Assembly: GCA_034008185.1 (NCBI GenBank) | Contig: CM067082.1 | Span: 7,362,984-7,426,983, forward strand | Reading direction: 5' to 3' | DNA length: 64,000 nt | Source: Gorsachius magnificus | Taxonomy: Eukaryota > Chordata > Aves > Pelecaniformes > Ardeidae | Part shown: positions 48,186-61,959 of the stretch, in pieces | Layout: each line of letters opens with the position of its first letter | Numbering within the stretch: position 1 is the stretch's first letter | Translations under genes and position numbers: made by a program | The notes under the pieces: model-generated | Database searches by the model: none | The model's input: the letters and a program-made list of their open reading frames with translations, nothing else | What the model was told of the DNA's origin: nothing

Positions 48186-50824
48186 CTGGCAAAGAAGTAG
48201 ATATTTAACTGTGCAGAACAGTATTGAATTTGATGATAAGGTGCCAAAGCATTAATGTCTTCATGTGAGCTGAATATTGAAGATCTCATGTCCAGGACAA
48301 AGGAGATGAAGGGCAGGATTCTGTTGCCCAGTGTTTTTCAGAAAAATAATGGGTGTCTTGCTTGGTCTCCAGGTGCTGTTCCAGCAGGATATGTGTCCTT
48401 CATACACCCACACATTTTGTGTTGTGTATCACATATCTATAAACCTTCTTTGTCTGAAATGTCTCTTTCATCTGTGTTGAGGAATCAGAATACCATACAA
48501 TTTCAGTACCAGCACAAAAAAAAAAAAATGTAGGCAACATTCAGGTGCCTGAAAAGTGCAAGGGGAGTGTGACAATGGCCAAGTTTCAATGTCAACTGTC
48601 ATTGTGTGTCTTTGGATATTCCAGCTGGCCTCCACTGGTTGCTCTAGAAAACCACATATCTGCAAGTCTCTGGTATCTCAGACAGATACTTTAGGCTCTG
48701 AAACCAGCAGTCCTAGGGCTTTCCTGTAGAAAACCTGAGATTCTAAACATGGATTGCACCCAGGCAATATTGAACACTTCCCTCTGGAGAGTAAGACAGG
48801 AATCTATTCACATTTTGGGCTTACACTGCAGTCAGTAAGTGTCTCTATGTGGTGATTCAGTCACCAGACTGAAGGAATGCAATGTTTTCTGAAGGAATCT
48901 CTCCCCAGTAACTGGGAAAAAGCTTAGGATATATACCTTCATGTGTTTCTGGTAAGTATAGGTTCAATGTGAATGGGGTCGAAGAACAGGCTTAAACTTT
49001 GAGGTTTAACTGCTGATATGAACTTTGGCTGATAAAAAGTCAATTTTAGATTTGGGTGCCTGAGTTGAAAGTTCAAGTTCCTTCATCCAGTAAAATCCTT
49101 TTACTAATGAAGCCCTTAGATGTTTATTAATTTATTTTGTCAAGATCCGATCAGGGTATTTTAGCCCTATAGCTCTTTTTAAACATACTGTGTGCATGTG
49201 GAAAAGGTAAATGGGTACCTTTCAGGATTTGGGCTTTTTGAAGAAAAAGATGTGTGAAGAATACCAGTTTTACTGCCACTCTTCCAATGGTGCATTCCTG
49301 CATATGGGTGGGTAAATAAGAACAGCTCACCTAATGTTTAACTTTTGCATTCATTATATATTTAAAGTACCTATTTTCCCCAACAGCTCTGGGGTTTACC
49401 AAAAAATTTAGAAGCAATTACTTAAGAATGTAGATTTTAAACTGCAGGCACTTTTTTTTTAGTAAAATTGTCCACTTTCCCACATCAGTTTACTAAGGGA
49501 AAATAAGAACAACATAATAATAACATCCAGCTTCTTAATGCACTGAAAGAGAGGGAAGGAAAAAACTGCTGGGAGCTGAAAGTACTTAGAATCTTTCCTT
49601 GATTATAGCTGATGAAATTAAAAAATAAGACTCTGGATGTCTAACAAATAGGGAGGTTTTGGGGTTTTTTGCTTGTTTGTTTTGGATATTTTTTTAATCC
49701 TATTGTCAATTAACTACCTAGGAGATTCTACCATATAGATAGATTTTAAGTATAAATCTTCTGCTGATGTAACTCATGATCTCATTACAAAAGCCCAGAG
49801 GAGGGAATCAGAAATTAATCCAAAATTAGATGTTAATTAGAAATGTGTGCAAACTGATGTGCTGTGTGGGAAATACGAAGCCACAGCACACCGTGGGTTA
49901 GAATAGCACTTTATACCCTGCCCCGAGCAAATAATTGTGCAGAAGCTGAATGTTCAGTAGAGATGTGGATCTCCCTGTAAATACAGAACAAAGAAACAAT
50001 CTTTTCCCCAGAGTGCTTACAGTCAGATTAGGGGGGATAATAAGAAAAGAAAAAGAGAAAAAATATAAACATTTCTCATTTTTTCTATTCTTTATTTTTT
50101 GGTTCCAAGTTCCAATAACCACTCTTCAGGCCACACAAGCTTGAGTCAAAAGACAAGACTCATTCAGAAATTAATCTGTTTTTTCTCCAGGTTTGTATAG
50201 TATCTGGTGTGGATGCAGATCTGAATATGGTGGGGAAAACAGAGATATGTCATTGGGGGGTTAGGCAGGGTGTCAAAATGGAAATGACTCATGAGAGTGG
50301 TCTTAGAGAATGGATACCTGAAGGAAAACGAGACTGGTCAGGGAGAAAGATAAGTTGGTTGATACTTAATTGATCAAGGCAAATGTTCCTTCATTAAGTC
50401 ATCCACTATGGCCAATTCTTTGCTGGTCAAGTGACAGCTTGTGGGTAGGACCTGGGCTATTGCCAGGGCCCTGACAACTCCTAGCATGTCACCACACAAG
50501 GATTTACTGGAAACACTAACTCCTATGAACAAATAACTGTAAATATTTAGAAAAAAAAAAAAGGAAACAACATTCCAGATAACTGAGAAAAAAAACTTAC
50601 AGGTTTCCCAGAATGCCCATAAATTATTAAAACCCCTGCCTTTATTATTTTTAATGTTATGATTTTATAAAATAATCTTATTCTTTTCAAGCATGTAATA
50701 GTTGAACATTGAACCTCTACATATGGTAATACATGATTTACTTCTCATTAATCACCTGCTCCGCTGAAATCAACATTGCTTTATTCTAAAGCCACAGCAA
50801 CTACAAACACAAAAATTCCAGAAA

Positions 50825-50856
50825 AAATGCTAATATTAATAAATGCTAATATTAAT
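50825..50856. repeat. Perfect 16-bp tandem duplication
   Basis: AAATGCTAATATTAAT occurs twice head to tail with no mismatch, followed by a partial third start (AAAT). Probably a replication-slippage duplication. Confidence 0.95.
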
Positions 50857-53800
50857 AAATCACTATTCTTCATATATGGTACTCTGCAATCTAGCCTGCT
50901 GCTATCACTGCTAACAGTAGTAAAGTATAGCAGATCTATCAGAAATTTTTCTTAGCATTACAACTCTTGGTTTTCACTCATAACAGGGTATCTCTTGATA
51001 AAGGCAAGTGAGAAAACTGCCCCTTCTGAAGTAGAAAAGCTTGCATTAAGAACATCGTTGTGTGAAATCTGTAAGAATTCACGGGTTTAGTGTGGAGTTC
51101 TGAGAGAAAAACAGGCAACCAAACTAAGTTAGGCTTAACTAGTAATTTTATGGCTTTTGTTTTAATGACCAGTTGTCATTTTGTCTTGTAGTGGAGGATT
51201 CTCTACCCTGGAGTAAAATATATTCCAGACAGGAAAATCTTTTCCTTCTTTTTCCTTGCTCACTTTCTATCTTTGTTCATACCACATGACTTGTTAGCTA
51301 AAAGTTTTCATTTTAGCTTCATATACATATTGCATGAGTGCAAGTCCTGACTTTTTGCATCAAAAGTTAATGGGAACAGTCATTCTTCAAGTGTCTAGGG
51401 CACGTACAAATTGTCATCCCAAGAGGAAATATCCAGACATAGATGCCTGTTGGACTTTCAGAAAATGAGCTATTCAGCTTTCCAAAGGGATTAGGATACT
51501 CAATCACCTATAAAATTAATGAGAATTGGGCATACTCAACCCCTAAGTGGCTTTGAAAAGCTTTTCCTCAAAATCCATACTGGTAAGTAATAATGTAATC
51601 TCAGCACGTACATCATAACAGCATCTTTTGCTGGGGACTTATTTTATTAGAGGAATTAATTTGCCGTGTAGAAGACTACCAATATCTGAATATTTCTGAA
51701 ATTGGTAATTGCAACACTGAGGTGGTTTGATGTACAGATATCTGTTTATATCAGACTTAATTACCTGATTAACACTTAGCTTCCTAAATCCAGCATTTCA
51801 AAAGTTATTTTCTAAACAGAATTTTCAAAAAGCATGACTGAAGTTGACAAAGAGCCAGTAAAATACTAATCACTCACCACTTTTCTGGGGGGACACTATG
51901 ACTTTTTCAGCAGACCTCTCATTATCACTAATGCCCTGTGCATTCTCTCTAATACAGGCTGAATGACAAAAACCTTTTGAATAAAGTCACTTGCATCTCA
52001 AGATAATATTACTTCATGTGATTAATCATTCCAAGTATTAAATATGGCCTAAAGTATGTTTGATACAGCAGTATTCTCCATGTACAAGAAACCAAAAGAT
52101 GAAAACAGGCTCTGTTTTAAATAAATGAATGAATGAATAAGTATACAGTTAGCCTTTTTTTATCTGTTTAAGCAGAATGAAAACTTAAAGATGCCTACAA
52201 ACCAAATTAGTGAAATGAAGATATAATTTTGCTCTCAGTAAATCCAAAGTAAGTCTAGGATAATTCTGTTCTTTGTGTACTTCTGCCAAGAAACTGATAA
52301 TGAATGATAATTTTACGTAGTTATGTAATGGTTGTCATTGGCAGTACAAACAGCAGACTCCTATTATTTTCTTAACATTTCTTTCCTCAAAAGCTTTTAA
52401 ATCATGAGTCTAATCCAAACTGCATTGCTGTTGGCAGCGATTTGGGATTATAAAATGAGAGTAGCTGTATTGTGTCAGACCATTTGATACTATATCCCTT
52501 TGCTGACAATGGCCCAAAACAAAAGCTTCGAGAACAAAGGTGATATCACAAAAAGAATAAAGTAACTCACTTTGTTGGAGAACTTCTCGACTTCCAGCAA
52601 TTTGAAGCTCAGTTTTTCCTGTAATGTGCAGAAAACAGAGCAGGTGTGTGGCAGAACGGGGTTACAAGGTGCTCTCATCTCCAGTGTATGGACTAGGAAG
52701 GGAGGTCTTAAGGAAATAAATCATTTTCCTAGTTCCCAACACAAAGTTGCTACAACAGAGACTATTAAAGGGGGTGCAGAATTTAGCTTGTAGCAGCTGT
52801 GAATTTTAATACTAAGAAGATTAAATTGGCTAGTGGGTTGCTTGAAACTCATGTACAGAAATACCAGTTTAGCACAGTTTAAGTAGTGTTTGCAGACATC
52901 ACAAAGCAGCAAATTTTAGGTGAAAATATATATTTTAAACAATAGGAATGGATATAGCTTTTCAACAATTCATAGTCACAACCCCAAATAATGAGACTTT
53001 GGGAACAGTTCTGTTATTTTAATCATTAGAAAGCAACTCTAAACCATGGATTTTTTCCCCCAACTTTTCTCTTAGCAATACACTCGCATGGTGGACTGCT
53101 GAATATTTTTCTTGGCAGCTTTCTCTAAATAATACTTCCTTGTAATTGGTCTGGTGATAAATATGGCAGAGAATAGTCCAAATAAACAAATCATCATGAC
53201 CTTAATTAGATGACTGTATTTTTTTGCACCATAGATTTTTGAAATTAAGCTTTCTAATATTTTGCTAATGTTTATGTTACAAATATATCATTACATTGCT
53301 TCAACTGTTAACCCTTTGCCTTTCATCAAGAGAGTTTTAAATTATAATAAAATACCATGTAACATTTTATGCAACTGTTTTGCTTTTTAAAATAATTTAG
53401 TCAAGTCAAAATAACATTTTTTTAGGAAGTGTTGAAATAGTCAACTCTCCCTTTTCTTTGGGAAAAAAAATAATTGATGCTTATGTTAGAAACCTCCTTC
53501 AGAGAGGCTTAGTGAAATTTATACTTCATACATGAAGCTATAATCAAAAAGAAAAACTTATTTTACTCCATATCAAAGTTCAGATGTAAAGTAATATACA
53601 TGCACTGTGGATGAAGATCAGACTAGAAAAGAAATAAAAGTGTCATGAGAGGAGGCTGAAAAGAGTGGGAATTTTTGCTTTCTCTCAGGAAAGAGAAAGC
53701 TAAGTGAAGATCTTGTGTTCTGTCTTCATCTACCTAATGGTAAGGTGTAAAGAAAAGAGAATGGAACTCTTCTCAGAAGTGCAGTGACAGAACAGGAGGT

Positions 53801-54278
53801 AATAAGAGGCCACAAAACCCGTTTTGAGCAGGAAGTTGGATTATCTGACCTCTTGTAGCCTACATTGTTCTGAGAGTAAATTTGTCTAGATACACCTTGC
53901 AATTTGCTAATATCTGAAACAAAAGGTTTGTTCGGTATGCAGAGAAAACAAAACCAGCAAGACCCCACAGATTAAACTACTAAAGGTGTGTAAAGAAATC
54001 ACAGGTTTCTGACAATAACTGCCAAAACAAAACCCAGGGGACTGTTGTGGTTTTTTTTATTTTGGCATAGAATACCCTGAATCCTGTCTCCTGTGATAAA
54101 AGAGAGAGATAAAATTCCCCACCAGTACTTATTCACATGTCTCTAATGAAGTGGTTTTTTTTTTTAATTTCTGTATGAAGAAAATGTTAAGAAAAAAATC
54201 TTTCTGAAGGGACTGCATGTTAGAATGTAGAAATATCAGATCTTATGGAAATTAAATCTGATACTGACTTCTGCTTTT

Positions 54279-54302
54279 TGTGTGTGTGTGGGGGGGGGGG
54301 GG
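54279..54302. repeat. (TG)5-6 followed by G12-13
   Basis: A TG dinucleotide run passes straight into an uninterrupted G run. Such a tract is prone to length change and to sequencing error. Confidence 0.95.
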
Positions 54303-56157
54303 TGTTGGTCAGTATTGCACCATTTTAGTGAACCAGGTGAGACTTTCCAACCTCCTTCTTTGTGGATCAATATCAGCCTAGCTGGTAAACTGTCATTTTA
54401 AGTTTTCTATGTGTATGCTGCAATCATGGTGTTGAGGTCAATCAGCAAATTAGGTCCCAATTTTCCCTGCTGCACATAATCATATCTTCATCCATACTAC
54501 TGTGGTTATTCTCTAAAGGAAAAAGAGGTGAAATGCACTCCTATTACCATAGAGCTGATTTTTCCAGAGCAGGAAAGTATATGTAATATATGGAAACTTT
54601 CATTACAATATTTAATATTAGTAGTCTTTGAGACAAAATGCTCGTGTTGCCACTATTTATGTTATTCAACCACTGCATTGTTACGTTCCTCTGAAAGATA
54701 ACTACAATGCATCTACCTTTCTGAAAAGTGCCCAAGAATCTGTTCTTGCTCATGACCTAGATGTGAGCAGAAGACAAGGTACACATGCGGTGAACATTTC
54801 TCTTGCTTTTTTGTTTATTTTTTTTGAGTGTAAGACCCCAAAAGCGTGAAACATTGAGTGCCTTCAACTTCTTTTGACCTTACAAGGAGATGATGTCACA
54901 CATCACTTTATCATCTCTAAAGGCAAGGGATTTGGAGGAGAGTACTGTGAGAGTTTCAGAACCCTTGGTAGGAAATCAGCAGCACCTGGTAGTTTTTAAC
55001 ATCTCTTCTGCTCTTACAATTAAAATGCCAAAAAAATGTTCCGTACAGGAATTGTTTCTATATTAATGTCCAATTAGGAATAAAAAGAACAGGAACAAGA
55101 ATACTGTACTTTGGCATATGATAATTTATTCATGGTAGAAGCTGATGGACCTACATTAGGGGAAAATATATTTTTTAAATGAACAGAAGAGGGATTATTT
55201 TACCACCAGCTGATTCACATATATCCTTGCAGTCTGCCTTGTTAGCTGTGAGGAACTGCAGAATTTCACTATTCAGTATTAAAACACTTCACTGAGGTAT
55301 CTTCATGCATATAAACAAATGCAGAAAGGAAGGTGCATTTCGTTAAGTTAGAAGAACTGGAATCCCTCTAGGAATGTCAGTGTTATATTTGTTTACAACA
55401 TATTTACACATCATACAAAAGATTCAGCCAGGTGGAATCCTGCTTACTAGTACAGACAGACCTATCTTTTCATGGATATATTTCATACCCCAGATGTACC
55501 CAAGCATATCCTACCAAATCTTTGCATGATATTCTTGGCACAAATGTCCATCAATAAAGAGAAAAAAACAGTTGAGGATGTTTATATTGGAATGAAGAAA
55601 AGTTACTTTTTCCCAGTTCATGCTGAGGCCTTGGTTCTTACCTTTTCATCCTGTAGTAAATAGAAGAGTTGGTACCCAGATATAACGATTTATATGATTT
55701 TATATTCTGACAGACAATCTCTTATTCTGTGATCATTTGAATAGACCCATGAAGACAACTTTTCTTAAAAGAAATGATCACGGCAAAAGGTTTTGTTTTC
55801 CCTTTGGATTATACTCTATATTTGAAAAAAAAAGATATAAATGTATTTATGGAGTAAAAAATATACAGTTCAGCTTAAAGCTTAGGAAAACTCTCATGTA
55901 AATCAATGGCATAATTCCCCATGGATGAAGCTCTGTCCTCACTAACAGCGATTGGAACTTGGGAATTTAAATAAAAAATGTCACAGTTTCACATTAAAAC
56001 ATCAGTGATGCAAGCCAAGGTCTTGGGAGGTAGTTCTTTGTTTTCTTCTTTTTCCAGAGAACAATTTTGCTATGAACTACCCACTGTTTTGGCATACAAA
56101 AGTATGATACAGTCCACAGGCAAAAATAAATATCTCATTCTCCTGTGGTTTTAAAAG

Positions 56158-56259
56158 ATGTTCAGCAGAGAACACTACAGGAACGAGTCTTCTAGATTTC
56201 CACAGGATCAGTGGCCTTACAGAAGTCGACCTATTTATCCCCAACAGCACAGAGATCAG
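56158..56259 (+). CDS. Possible 34-codon coding exon, unknown gene
   Basis: I do not recognise this gene. After TCTCATTCTCCTGTGG and TTTAAAAG, an acceptor-like site, there is an ATG with A at -3. It opens a 34-codon frame that ends exactly at a codon boundary on the donor CAG/GTAACT (56257-56265). The peptide starts MFSREHYRNESSRFPQDQ and is rich in Arg, Gln, Pro and Tyr with no hydrophobic run, which is unusual for chance AT-rich translation. It could be a first coding exon or an internal exon. An open stretch of this length with splice-like ends does arise by chance, and no partner exon was identified, so confidence is low. Confidence 0.28.
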
Positions 56260-58445
56260 GTAACTGAGTTGTTTTGGTTCTGCCTGTGAAGACTGACCCT
56301 GTCCTCCTGAGGAGGTTTTTCATTGGGATGTAGCAGTTAGGTAGCTCAGGATGGTCATCAAAAGGCAGGAACCATGTGACTTATAGGGCAACTTCACGGG
56401 GCAATAAATGCTGATGCAAACAGGCTGGAACTTGCACATGATTTTTTTCTTTAAACTTTACTTATTAATAAGTACCTTGTTCCCAGAGGGCACTAATACA
56501 AGGTTGATCATCTTATGCCCCATGTTATTTCTTGTTCATTCAAGTGCCCTCGGTTCAACATCAGTGACAGGTAAAAATTGCTTAGTGGTTAAGGCATTCT
56601 CTGGGGACATGTGAGTGTAGGGTCTGAGATTCTTTCAGCATAAAAATTGCTTTGAATTTCATCTTCCCACACATCCCAGATGACTTTTCAAGCCATAAAG
56701 GTCTTCTGCAGAGGGATGAAATCTGCTTTTGTTCTGGAAAAAGTAGAAGGAGACATTGGCCCTCAGGAGGACAATCCTGTGGTAAGCTTTGCTTCATTTT
56801 GAATTACCAGTTTTGGACTGGATGAGTTATCTGTCTTTGGGAGATGAATATCAGTTTAAAATAATCTCTGGCATCAGCGTTTCCCATTTTCTTGCTCCAA
56901 GCTGCTCTATCTTCAGAGCCTGACTCTTTGGGTTGTCATTTTGAGGCCCCCAAATCTCCCCACACAAAGACCTAGGCTGACTGTCACTATGCTCTCCAGG
57001 CAGGTCCAGAAGCCAAGAGACACCTAGGCTATGCAGGTCCTATCTTCTGTGATCTTTACATCTTTCTTGTATCTAGCCTTAAGATTTAGTTCAGTAGGAT
57101 ATGCTGACCTAGTCAATCTGAGGCGTCTGATATAGTACAAACCTCTGTATGGACAAGGAGTAAAAGTAGAATTTTATGCCACAGATTGTCTTCATTTAAA
57201 TAGCCATCAGAGATGCAACCCTTTTTTTTTTTTCCCTTGAAGGTATTTTTGTCATTTAGTTTGCCTCCATTCTTAAAAGTAAAGAATGGTCTCTCACTGC
57301 CACAAAAACAAGAGTGTAACTGACTGATTCTCACTTTGTATTGCCCCCCCCGTGAAATATGCACAGCCTGGATTCCCCAGTAGAGCTTGCGGATTTTTAT
57401 AGCTAGTTTTAACATAAAGGCTATTGTGCTAAAGAGTAGGGATGGTATGACATTTGAAAAGCCTCTTGAGAAAAAAACAGCAAAGTGGATAACACTGAAA
57501 AATCATTCTGAACCTGGGATAATTTGAGCAGCTCTGCACCAGTGTTGTTCCACTGCTATCAGTGACAGGTGCTTCAGACAGCATGTTTGCTAGGTATCCA
57601 AATATATCAGCGGTTGTCTCTCTCTGGAGAGACAGTCTTATCTCTCCTAAGGCTGACCCATGGAAAGGTTATTCAGAGAAAATCATCAAGAATTATATCC
57701 TGCTGGCCACCATCACACCTCTGGTGAGTGAGAATGCCAGAGAGGATTAAGAGATCCGGATGAGATAAAAAAGCAGCAGCCGGATCCCTTCTCAGCAGTT
57801 TCTGCCCCAGCGCTGGCACCTGCATTATCCCATCATTGTCCTCATCTTAATGAAAAAGGTGACAGAATTGTGGGCTGCAAGCAGTCTGAAGCATCGTTGG
57901 CTCGTATCCTTGGTGGAGGTGAGGCTAAAGAGTCTTGGGCTGCAACACAAGCCTCCTGTGAGAGTTTGTGCAAGGGCCACTTCTCTGCCTCATTTACTCA
58001 TGTTTGTCTTTCTCTTTCCTAAGCAGGTAATCTGGGAGACAGCATCTCTTGTACTGCCTTCCCGTGTGGAGTTTTAATAAACAGAACATACACCTCCAAA
58101 AATGCAGGGACCAGAGGGGTTCACCTCTCCCAAACAAGTGTCAATTTTTTTATTTAAAGAGTATATAACACTGCAGGAACATTCATGTAAGAGCAGGAGG
58201 GAGGCAGAGATTTTTATTTAACAAGAGCTGCTATTTTGAACTTTGCCAGAAAGAACACAAAATAACATCATATAATTTTAAAGTTTTGGGTTTCCAATAG
58301 ATACACCATGATCTTTTTTCTCCAGCTGTGAAGGCAGGAATTAGGTGGTTGAATGGAAGAATGGCATTTAGTAATGAGGTTTTCAGAAATGCTTAGGATA
58401 CTTTTATTTAGAACATATATAAATGAAGTCGCGAAGGCATAAATC
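56260..58445. other. Unique DNA, no gene confirmed
   Basis: Donor-like sites occur at about 57722 (CTG/GTGAGT) and 57917 (GAG/GTGAGG). A good acceptor at 58024-58025, after TTGTCTTTCTCTTTCCTAAG, is followed by AATAAA at 58076-58081. Together they could outline a non-coding transcript, but nothing confirms it. Confidence 0.3.
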
Positions 58446-59482
58446 TATGGTAGGCTGACTCTGGTGCCCACCAAAGCTGCTCTATCATTCCCCTCCTCAT
58501 CTGGACAGGGGAAAGAAAACGTAACTGAGTTCTCCTGGTTGAAATAAGGACAGGAAGATCACTCATGGGTCAAGCAGAGTCAACTGGAGGAAATTAGTTT
58601 AATTTTATTACCAGTTACAATTAGAGTAGGATTAGGAGAAAATAAAAACCAAATCTTAAAACACCTTCCCCCACCCCTCCCTTCTTCCTGGGCTCAACTT
58701 CACTCCCAATTCTTCTCCCTCCTCTCCCCGAGTGGTGCAGGGGGACGGGGAATGGGGGTTGGGGTCAGTTCATCCCACGCTGTCCCTGCCGCTCCTTCCT
58801 CCCCAGGGCAGGACTCCTCACACTCCTCCCCTGCCCCAGCCCGGGGTCCCCCCCACGGCAGACAGTCCCCCACGCACTGCTCCAGCCTGGGCCCTTCCCA
58901 CGGGCTGCAGTTCCTGTCCTCACCAGCTGCTCCAGCCTGGGTCCCTCCTTCCCACGGGGTGCAGTCCCTCAGGAGCAGACGGCTCCAGCGTGGGTCCCCG
59001 CGGGGTCACCAGCCCCCCCCCCCCGGGCTTCCTTCGGGCCCCCCTCCTGGGCCGCCCGGGCTGCAGGTGGGGATCTGCTCCCCCGTGGGCCTCCCTGGGC
59101 TGCAGGGGCACAGCCTGCCCCACCATGGGCTGCCCCAGGGGCTGAGGGGAATCTCTGCTCCGGCGCCTGGAGCCCCTCCTGCCCTCCTGCGCCACTGGCC
59201 TGGGGGGCTGCAGGGATGCTCCTCTCACATCGTCTCACTCTTCTGCCTGCTGCAAATTCCTCCAGTTTTTTTATTTGTTTGTTTCTTCCCTTTCCTTAAA
59301 TACGTTATCCCAGAGGTGCTACCATGGTCAGTGATGGGCTCGGCCTTGGCCAGTAGCGGGTCCATCTTGGAGCTGGCTGGCATTGGCTCTGTTGGACATA
59401 GAGGAAGCTTCTGGCAGCTTCTCACAAAAGCCACCCCTGTAACCCCTCCACTACTAAAACCTTACCATACAAACCCAATACA
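58446..59482 (-). mobile_element. Solo ERV LTR, GC-rich family, inverse of 34407
   Basis: About 1,037 bp, antisense. The minus strand starts TGTATTGGGTTTGTATGG, matching the start of the 34407 LTR. It keeps the GACCCGCTACTGGCCAAGGC segment, a TATA-like CGTATTTAAGG (about 59294-59304) and a sense AATAAA at 58604-58609. The GC-rich unit block is at 58850-59215 and includes a C14-16 run near 59010-59026. Its 3' end lacks about a dozen bases present in the 34407 copy (around ATCCAACCAGG), and the terminal TG has decayed to TA on the plus strand. No matching TSD was seen. The long open frames across the block are by-products of GC content. Confidence 0.9.
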
Positions 59483-61959
59483 GAGTCCATGTCATAACAT
59501 GCCAGCCCTGCTGTTCCTGTAATAATGCATCGAAGAGCTGGGTTAGAAGGGACAGAAGCTCTGCTGCAAAGGGGTAGCAATTTCTTAAGCCACCTCCACT
59601 GCCTGATCAGAGAATGTGATATTGTCAGTACTTAAACAGTCTTTAACTCACCAGCCCTCTTGAGTAAGAGTTTAAAACCATTGAAGTAGAATTTTTGTTT
59701 CTGTATTCATTAACTCCAGAAAAGAAAGCGAGAGATGCACTGAATCTACAACCAATGTTGTTTGTGTGAGAGCCAGTGTCCTTAAATAAATTAGAAAGAA
59801 TAATTTAAGCAATTGGGGTAAAGTTTCTGATTACTTTTCTACTAAGGAGTCATTCAAAACCCATGAATTTTGGCAATCATGATGTAAAATCACTAGATCT
59901 ACTCTTTAACACTCATTCTCTCTGCTCTACCCCCTCTTTGTACTGATCTACATTGTGATCAGGATCTAAAACACACCTAGCCAAATAAATTTGCAGACAA
60001 ATAAGTGGTTTTTAATTTGAACGAGTCTTCCAACTAGGTTTACACTTCCTGCATTGGGATGTACACTTCTATGTGCATGTACTGAGAGGAGATTGAGATG
60101 CCATTAAGTAGATCAAGCAGAGAGGGAAGAGGTAAACAGGAGTGATTTGAACCGCTAAAAGAAATGATCCTTTAACCACGTCTGTTCATAACTGTACCTG
60201 CCATTTAAAAAAAAAATAAAAATTATACATATATATAAAACTCTATCCTCAGTATTGGACTTGACAACCTCAAACATTAGCAAATGTCAGAGGATAGTTG
60301 ATGGCTGTATAGACCTTTTTCTGTCTTGTATTAATTTGTTTGATGTATTTAAGTATTCCAAATTTCTGCTATTGTAAACCATTTTGATTTCTGAGGTATT
60401 AATTCAGTCTTTGTTTTATATGCTCTCACTTCCCCAAAATTCCATCTTGTTTTATGGACTGGGATAATGATTGCATGCATGAGAGGGAAAGCAAGGGCTA
60501 GTGACAGGAAAGGGAAGAAGAAACAACACTTTTACCCAGTCTTTTAAACATTTTTCAATTACTTTTTCTTATGCCTATAGCCAGCTTCACAAGCTGGTCC
60601 ACTAAGATAACATATGTTGTTCCTTACTGATTCAAATATGACCTTAATTTCTGTCTGTACAGTGGTTCAAGTGTAAGAAAAAACTTTATAGCTATTTACA
60701 CTAGTGTTTACAAGATGTGACAAACACACAAATTCCTACCAGTAGAGGCATAGACTATAAGCTTGCTATAAGTATATAATGAGAAGGAACAGTTGTTCCC
60801 TGATGCACTGATGCTGGTTTCACAGCAGAGACTTAGTGAGACATTCACCTGCTAAACACTGATGTGCAAGTTAAAGGAAATGGGGGACTGTGTTTAAATT
60901 TCCTCCACGAAAATGTTCAGGCTTCCTTGCTCGTTGCTCATGTATAAATGTGTGCAGAAAAATGAAGGTGGAGGAGGATGTTTACAGAGTTATTTCATCC
61001 AGATCTGTTGCAGTGTTGAGGAATAGGACATATTTTTTCCTCTGCAAATTGGCATCTTAGACTCTCCTTCAAACAAAACAACTTTACATTCATCATTCTA
61101 GCATTCATTGGAAACTAGTTTCATGCTCAGCCAGATAAATTTCCTTTAGAGCTCTTCATTACTATTTGTTTCTTCTGATGATCTGTCAGTATCAGTTATT
61201 AAATAAGGTAGTGGATTTTATCACTGGGTTTCTAGGTATCGATATCATCAGGGCTGTGGCAATAATTAAGGGGAACACCACCACTGATGCATAGATAGTT
61301 CTTTATCTCAAAACTCATAACCCCTACTCACATCCCCAGTTGTATCATACCAATTTATTATTCTTTTTCACTATGGGACATTGAGTCCAGGGACCACAGA
61401 AAAAATGCTTTCTTAATAGCACATGCACGATTTGACATTAGGGTTTTATTCTGCCAGACAAGCTAATGGGTCATATAAGTGTCAGAGGCATTACCATTTA
61501 CAATTATCCCTAACAGTTTGCTTAACACAGCACATTTTCAAAAGATGTGCCTTTCCACTTCAAAGGGATCCTTATGCATGCCAATCTGCAGACACTTCCC
61601 ATACAAGCAAAAGTTATCCATTAATTAAACAAAGGTAAAACAGTCCTGATGATCCTGATAAACTGCTTGATTCAGCTGCCAAACTTGAGTCTCTAGTGTC
61701 ATTTTAAATGCCTTACTGTACCATGCTTGGCCTCCTGCTGCAGGTTTTCTGCAAGCCCTCTGTCACATCTGCTAGGTCCTGCAGATGTCGCAGGTATTCA
61801 GTGCAGCAGCTGTCTCAACCCCTAATGGCTATGTTAAGATATAGCTTAATGTTTCTTGCTTTATAACCTGTTTTTTAATGCTGTAGGGAAGATTCATGGT
61901 CTAATAAGTTGAGGATAGTGTTAACATTGGTTTTCAGAGGTCAGAGGTGGAACACTGAG
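59483..61959. other. Unique AT-rich DNA, no gene seen
   Basis: About 2.5 kb. No repeat or gene was recognised. Confidence 0.45.

Larger units (their letters stand above)
48186..56157. other. Unique AT-rich DNA, no gene seen
   Basis: About 8 kb without a recognised gene or interspersed repeat. It holds small simple tracts and a short perfect tandem duplication, listed separately, and a GAAT run at 52127-52138. Confidence 0.45.

Noticed and set aside
58732..59522. 137- and 256-codon plus-strand frames
   Set aside because: Antisense to the LTR at 58446-59482. The frames mirror those in the 34.4-kb copy and have no domain.
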